NCBI GenBank assembly: GCA_964421565.1
Contig: CAYQXJ010000015.1
Span: forward strand, 17,169 to 81,168
Origin: CAYQXJ01 sp964421565
GTDB taxonomy: Bacteria; Planctomycetota; Brocadiia; SM23-32
Length of the DNA stretch: 64,000 nucleotides
Direction: 5' to 3'
Shown: positions 60,820 through 64,000 of the stretch, in pieces
Position numbering within the stretch: the stretch's first letter is position 1
Layout of the letters: each line of letters opens with the position of its first letter
The notes under the pieces: generated by a model
Database searches by the model: none
Told to the model about the DNA's origin: nothing
Seen by the model: only the letters and a program-made list of their open reading frames with translations
Translations under genes and position numbers: made by a program

Positions 60820-61551
60820 ATGGGCAAAACCATGGACGAGAAGGTGATAGAGATAGCCAAGATGATCGACCATTCGCTGCTGGCCCCCGGCCTGAGCGAT
60901 GAAGATCTGCTCGAAGGCTGCCACCTGGCCGACCGCTGCCATTGTGCCACGGTGTGTGTGAAACCCTACCACGTGGCCCTGGCTCGACAGGCTTTGGAGG
61001 ACAGCGATGTTCGGGTGGGTACGGTGGTCAGTTTCCCACATGGCAACAGCCCCACCGCGATAAAAGTGGCCGAGACCGAACGCGTGATCGCCGACGGCGC
61101 AGACGAAGTGGACATGGTGGTCAACGTGGGCAAGGTGCTCAGCGGGGACTGGGGCTACGTGCGCCAGGACATCGCCGCCGTCTGCGAAGTCTGCAAGCGG
61201 AACGAAGTGGTGCTGAAGGTCATCTTCTGCAACGACCTGGTGCTCGGCGACGCCTGCAAGATTCGGCTTTGTGAGATTTGCAGCGACATCGGCGTGGACT
61301 TCGTAAAGACCTCGACCGGCTACAACTACGTGAAGGGTCCGGACGGCAAGTACTCCTACGGAGGCGCCACTGACCATGACCTGAAACTGATGCGGGAAAA
61401 CAGCGCCCCGCAAGTGCAGGTAAAGGCGGCCGGCGGCGTGGGTTCCCTGGAGGCCATTCTGCGAGTGCGCCAGTACGGGGTCACCCGAATCGGCACCGGC
61501 CACACGCAGGAGGTCGTTGACGATGCCCGCGAGCACTTCGCCCGCCAATAA
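60820..61551 (+). CDS. deoC: deoxyribose-phosphate aldolase
   Basis: DeoC cleaves 2-deoxyribose 5-phosphate to glyceraldehyde 3-phosphate and acetaldehyde. The 243-residue class I aldolase has its Schiff-base Lys163 in VKTSTGY, Lys202 in VKAAGGV, and DEVDMVVNVG with the catalytic Asp. ATG 60820 has GGAAGAGG upstream; a TTG at 60796 is less likely. In this context it may act on another deoxysugar phosphate formed from the glycoside (inference). Confidence 0.9.
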   Translation: MGKTMDEKVIEIAKMIDHSLLAPGLSDEDLLEGCHLADRCHCATVCVKPYHVALARQALEDSDVRVGTVVSFPHGNSPTAIKVAETERVIADGADEVDMVVNVGKVLSGDWGYVRQDIAAVCEVCKRNEVVLKVIFCNDLVLGDACKIRLCEICSDIGVDFVKTSTGYNYVKGPDGKYSYGGATDHDLKLMRENSAPQVQVKAAGGVGSLEAILRVRQYGVTRIGTGHTQEVVDDAREHFARQ

Positions 61552-61568
61552 TACCTCGGAGATCAGCG

Positions 61569-62354
61569 GTGCCCGGCAATCATCCCCACATTCTAAAGCT
61601 CTGCTCGGACGAGCATGCGCCCCAGGTCTGCGGCTACGCCGGGGATCCGTGGGTGCGCACACCGAACCTGGACCGGCTGGCGGCCGAAGGCACCGTTTTC
61701 GAGAACTGCTACGTGGCCAACCCCATCTGCCTGCCGGGCAGACTGTCGATGCTCAGCGGCAAACTGCCCCGTGAACTGGGCACCCCCCTCTACGGGGACC
61801 TGCTGCCGCCGGACACGCCGACCTACATGGGGCATTTCGCCGGGCACGGTTACCAGACCACCTGCGTCGGCAAGATGCACTTCACCGGTCCGGAGCAGAT
61901 GCACGGTTGGATGTTCCGCCCTTACGGGGACATGGAAATCATCCGCCATCAACGCGTGCCGGGCTACAGCGTCAACCGCGACGTTATGCGCAATCTGCCT
62001 CAACCGGAGCCCCACGGAGGCGGCCTGGCCCACTGGGTGCGCACCGCCGGCCCCGGCGAACGCGGATTCACACTGTTCGACGACTCGGTAACGCGCGAGG
62101 CGCGGCTTCACCTGCGCGACTATTTTGACTGGCAGCTCATCCCGGTCTATCACGGTGAGCGGCCGCTTTTGTTCGAGGTGTCGTGGAAAACGCCGCATTG
62201 GTCGTTCATTGCCCCGCCCGACCTCTACGAATACTACCGGGAAATCGTGGACTTGCCCCGGAAGCCGTTACCGGAGGCCGCGCCGCCCGCCCTGGACGTC
62301 GGCGATTTCGCAGTCTGTGGCAGCTACGAAAAGGTTAGACGGCCGCTGGTATGA
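61569..62354 (+). pseudogene. sulfatase lacking its 3' half
   Basis: From GTG 61569 (GGAG 7 nt upstream) 261 residues of a sulfatase are encoded. The formylglycine motif CLPGR starts at Cys54. The family is about 450-500 residues; the second metal site (Asp-His/Asn-Gly) and the C-terminal domain are missing, and the frame ends at TGA 62352. The first metal position (KLCSDEHAP) is kept. The break lies about 265 bp before a degenerate transposable element. The truncated product is unlikely to be active. Confidence 0.75.
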
Positions 62355-62619
62355 TACCATTGTCTACCAGAGTTTCAAGCTCTCCCGGCTGCCTCGACTG
62401 TCTGACGCTCATCCGTCGACCGGCACCCGCGCATCAAAGTAACGCGCTGACGGCTGATGCGCCAGCGACTTCCCAGACCTGCTCAATCGCTCTGGGCCAC
62501 ACCGGACGCACTCGGATAGCCGCACAGCGCCATGAAAGTCAGGGGCAGCTGGCGATCCTGCTCTGCGGGGGACCGAATCTGAGAGCGGTTGCGAAGAGGG
62601 ATGCCTCCGGGGACAGCAC
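62355..62619. other. noncoding stretch between broken sulfatase and element
   Basis: 265 bases without a gene or recognisable remainder of the sulfatase. I saw no tRNA or repeat in it. It may be debris from the recombination that removed the sulfatase 3' end. Confidence 0.4.
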
Positions 62620-62632
62620 GTCCGTGATCGTC
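62620..62632 (+). repeat. left terminal inverted repeat of IS1380-like element
   Basis: GTCCGTGATCGTC at this site matches the reverse complement of 63934-63946 at 12 of 13 positions, with looser similarity continuing inward. Confidence 0.5.
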
Positions 62633-62734
62633 GGGTAGTGTGGGGTGCGGGGCAGCTCCTTTGGCAGGAGGGGCCGCCAGGGGGTAAGATCGGGCCTTTG
62701 CGGTGCCCAGTGGCTTTTCACCCGGGAGGTGAAG

Positions 62735-63730
62735 GTGGCCAGGAAGCGGAAAAAGAGGCTGCGCTAGGGCGGCATCCTGCCCTTCGAGCTGGAGGAGAAG
62801 TTGGGCATCCCGCGCTTTACCAGCTTCTCGGGTCTGCCCCTTGTGGTCGAGGCGCTTCGGGCCTGCGAGGGCCAACGCGCTATCGAGCAGGGACCGCCGA
62901 GGCGCCTGTGCCACAGGGAGCGGGGGCTCTCGGACGCTCAGATGGCGGAGAGTTTCTGTCTGCTCTTGGCTGCGGGCGGGGAGTGTATCGACGATTTCGA
63001 GACCCTCAGGGATGACGTGGGGCTTTCGGATATGGTCGGCTACGAGTTGCCCTCCCCGACGCGGGCCAAGGAGTATCTGTATGCCTTCGATCAGGGGATG
63101 GGGCTTTCGGCCGCTCAGGCGGCGCAGCAGGGGCTTTTCGGTGGGAAGGTGGCCTGCGAGCGGGGCCCGATCGAGGCGCTGGCCGATGGGGCGTGGCAGT
63201 TTCTGCAGACCAAAGGGGACACCGCCCGCTGGTGGGCGGAGGTGGAGTTTATCCCCTCGGCGCCCTCGCGGGTGAAGGGGCGGCGGCCGGACCGGTACGT
63301 GGCCATCCGCCTGGAGCCGGTGCAGAGGGAGCTTTTTGCCGACGGCTCGCGGCGCAAGCACTTCGCCGTGGTGACCAACGACTGGCAGCGGCCGGCTGCC
63401 GAGCTTCTGAGGTGGCACCGCCAGAAGGCGGGCACCATCGAGAAGCTGCATGACATCTTGAAGAACGACCTGGGGGCGGGGGTGATGCCGTGCGGGCGCT
63501 TCGGCGCCAACGCTGCGTGGCTGCGGCTCAACGCGCTGTGCTACAACCTTCTGAGCATCGTGCGTCGGCACGGTCTGGACGAGGAGCTTCAGCAGGCGCG
63601 ACCCAAACGTCTTCGGCTCTGGGTGCTGTGCCGTGCCGGGCAGATCGTGCGGCACGCGCGGTCGCTGCTTCAGCTGGCCTGGCGGGTGCTTCAGTGGGAG
63701 CGAGCGCGCGGCTCGCCCCAGCCAGCCTGA
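62735..63730 (+). pseudogene. IS1380-family transposase, nonsense codon and internal deletion
   Basis: GTG 62735 has a fine GGGAGGTGA ribosome site and begins MARKRKKRLR. TAG at 62765-62767 then interrupts the frame, which continues GGILPFELEEKLGIPRF, a typical IS1380 opening. The C-terminus has GANAAWLRLNALCYNLLSIV, typical of the family. Total length is about 331 codons against roughly 430-460 in the family. The catalytic Asp motifs expected in the middle are not visible, so a central deletion is likely. A shorter frame from TTG 62801 (309 residues) is open but would be inactive. Confidence 0.7.
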
Positions 63731-63931
63731 AGGTCGGGCCACGCCCTGGCGAGCAGTCCATCTCCCAGCCCCGGTGCGTCATCTCAGCGCGCCAGCGCCC
63801 AGTGCGGGCGGCCTGGCCCCATCCGTATGGCCCCCGCCCCAACCGGCCAAACCCCAGCAGCACCGATCAGCCCATCGGAGCACCTCACACGCAACCGGCC
63901 CACCGCCTCAACCCCCAGCCCATCACCTTAA

Positions 63932-64000
63932 GTGACGATTACGGACAAGGAGACGAGATTCCTCCGGGAGGGCATGGTCCCCATCGGCGCGAAGGTGTTT
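63932..64000 (+). CDS. possible start of a gene running off the window
   Basis: From GTG 63932 a 23-codon frame stays open to the window end (VTITDKETRFLREGM, then VPIGAKVF). It begins inside the element's right inverted repeat. ATG 63974 with GGGAGG only 2 nt upstream is another start. No family can be assigned from so little. Confidence 0.2.
   Translation, partial: MTITDKETRFLREGMVPIGAKVF
63934..63946 (-). repeat. right terminal inverted repeat of IS1380-like element
   Basis: GACGATTACGGAC here is the partner of 62620-62632 (12 of 13 paired). It is 203 bp beyond the transposase stop; the space between holds no gene. Confidence 0.5.

Larger units (their letters stand above)
62620..63946 (+). 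mobile_element. degenerate IS1380-like insertion sequence
   Basis: About 1.33 kb bounded by 13-bp imperfect inverted repeats. It contains one transposase frame that carries a nonsense codon and lacks its middle. Intact IS1380 elements are longer (about 1.6-1.7 kb), consistent with an internal deletion. No target-site duplication is evident. Confidence 0.55.

Noticed and set aside
62483..63742. 419-codon minus-strand frame across the insertion element
   Set aside because: Antisense to the transposase remnant and Pro/Leu/Arg-rich without any domain.

Overview
The window is a GC-rich, gene-dense stretch of chromosome (metagenome-type assembly, with one 100-N scaffold gap) from a diderm bacterium. 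BamA, OmpH/Skp, an LpxC-FabZ fusion and LpxA show an outer membrane with lipid A. A four-subunit 2-oxoacid:ferredoxin oxidoreductase suggests anaerobic metabolism. Abundant sulfatases, UroD-like proteins and an ADP-ribosylglycohydrolase fold recall Planctomycetota, Hydrogenedentota and similar PVC/FCB lineages. I cannot resolve the phylum from sequence alone. I saw no rRNA, tRNA or CRISPR array.

Layout. (1) 1-10520, plus strand: a core cluster behind a strong sigma70-type promoter: L25, Pth, S6, SSB, L9, DnaB, BamA, OmpH, LpxC-FabZ, LpxA and a TrkA/KtrA protein. S18 (rpsR), expected near ssb, is absent, as are lpxD and lpxB. (2) 10588-40037, minus strand: a surface-polysaccharide locus. It begins (right end) with an EPS-type MarR regulator whose promoter overlaps GGTAAC repeats, followed by a DegT aminotransferase, a Wzm/Wzt ABC exporter with a cargo-binding tail, methyltransferases, six or more glycosyltransferase modules and six alkaline-phosphatase-superfamily enzymes carrying Thr at the nucleophile position. 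Many genes overlap by 4 bp (ATGA). Two Cys-type sulfatases and galE lie at its left end. (3) 40168-49399: small membrane proteins, a DUF502 protein, a flavin reductase-like protein, a serine acetyltransferase, a SagB-type oxidoreductase with a transglutaminase-fold protein, a sulfatase and two divergent UroD-like proteins. (4) 49504-58091: an ADP-ribosylglycohydrolase-fold protein, HU, the Por operon, GlyA and a GGDEF protein with a phosphoribosyltransferase-like tail. (5) 58225-64000: a disturbed accessory region, with an RHS-core remnant joined to a truncated ROK kinase, then a SIS isomerase, a GH1 glycosidase, a DeoC aldolase, a sulfatase lacking its 3' half and a degenerate IS1380-like element.

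How the genes work together. The polysaccharide locus has the parts to build nucleotide-sugar-derived glycans in the cytoplasm, methylate them and export them by Wzm/Wzt. Its distinctive feature is the set of Thr-type alkaline-phosphatase-fold enzymes. Five genes there end in a shared Leu-x-x-(Leu/Met)-Gly-Tyr C-terminus, one of them a 67-residue ribbon-helix-helix-like protein that abuts the one cytoplasmic enzyme lacking that tail. I regard this as the best candidate for an undescribed glycan phospho-modification system. The two N-flanking copies of a 55-bp sequence show that the scaffold gap is artificial and that one 667-residue two-module glycosyltransferase spans it.
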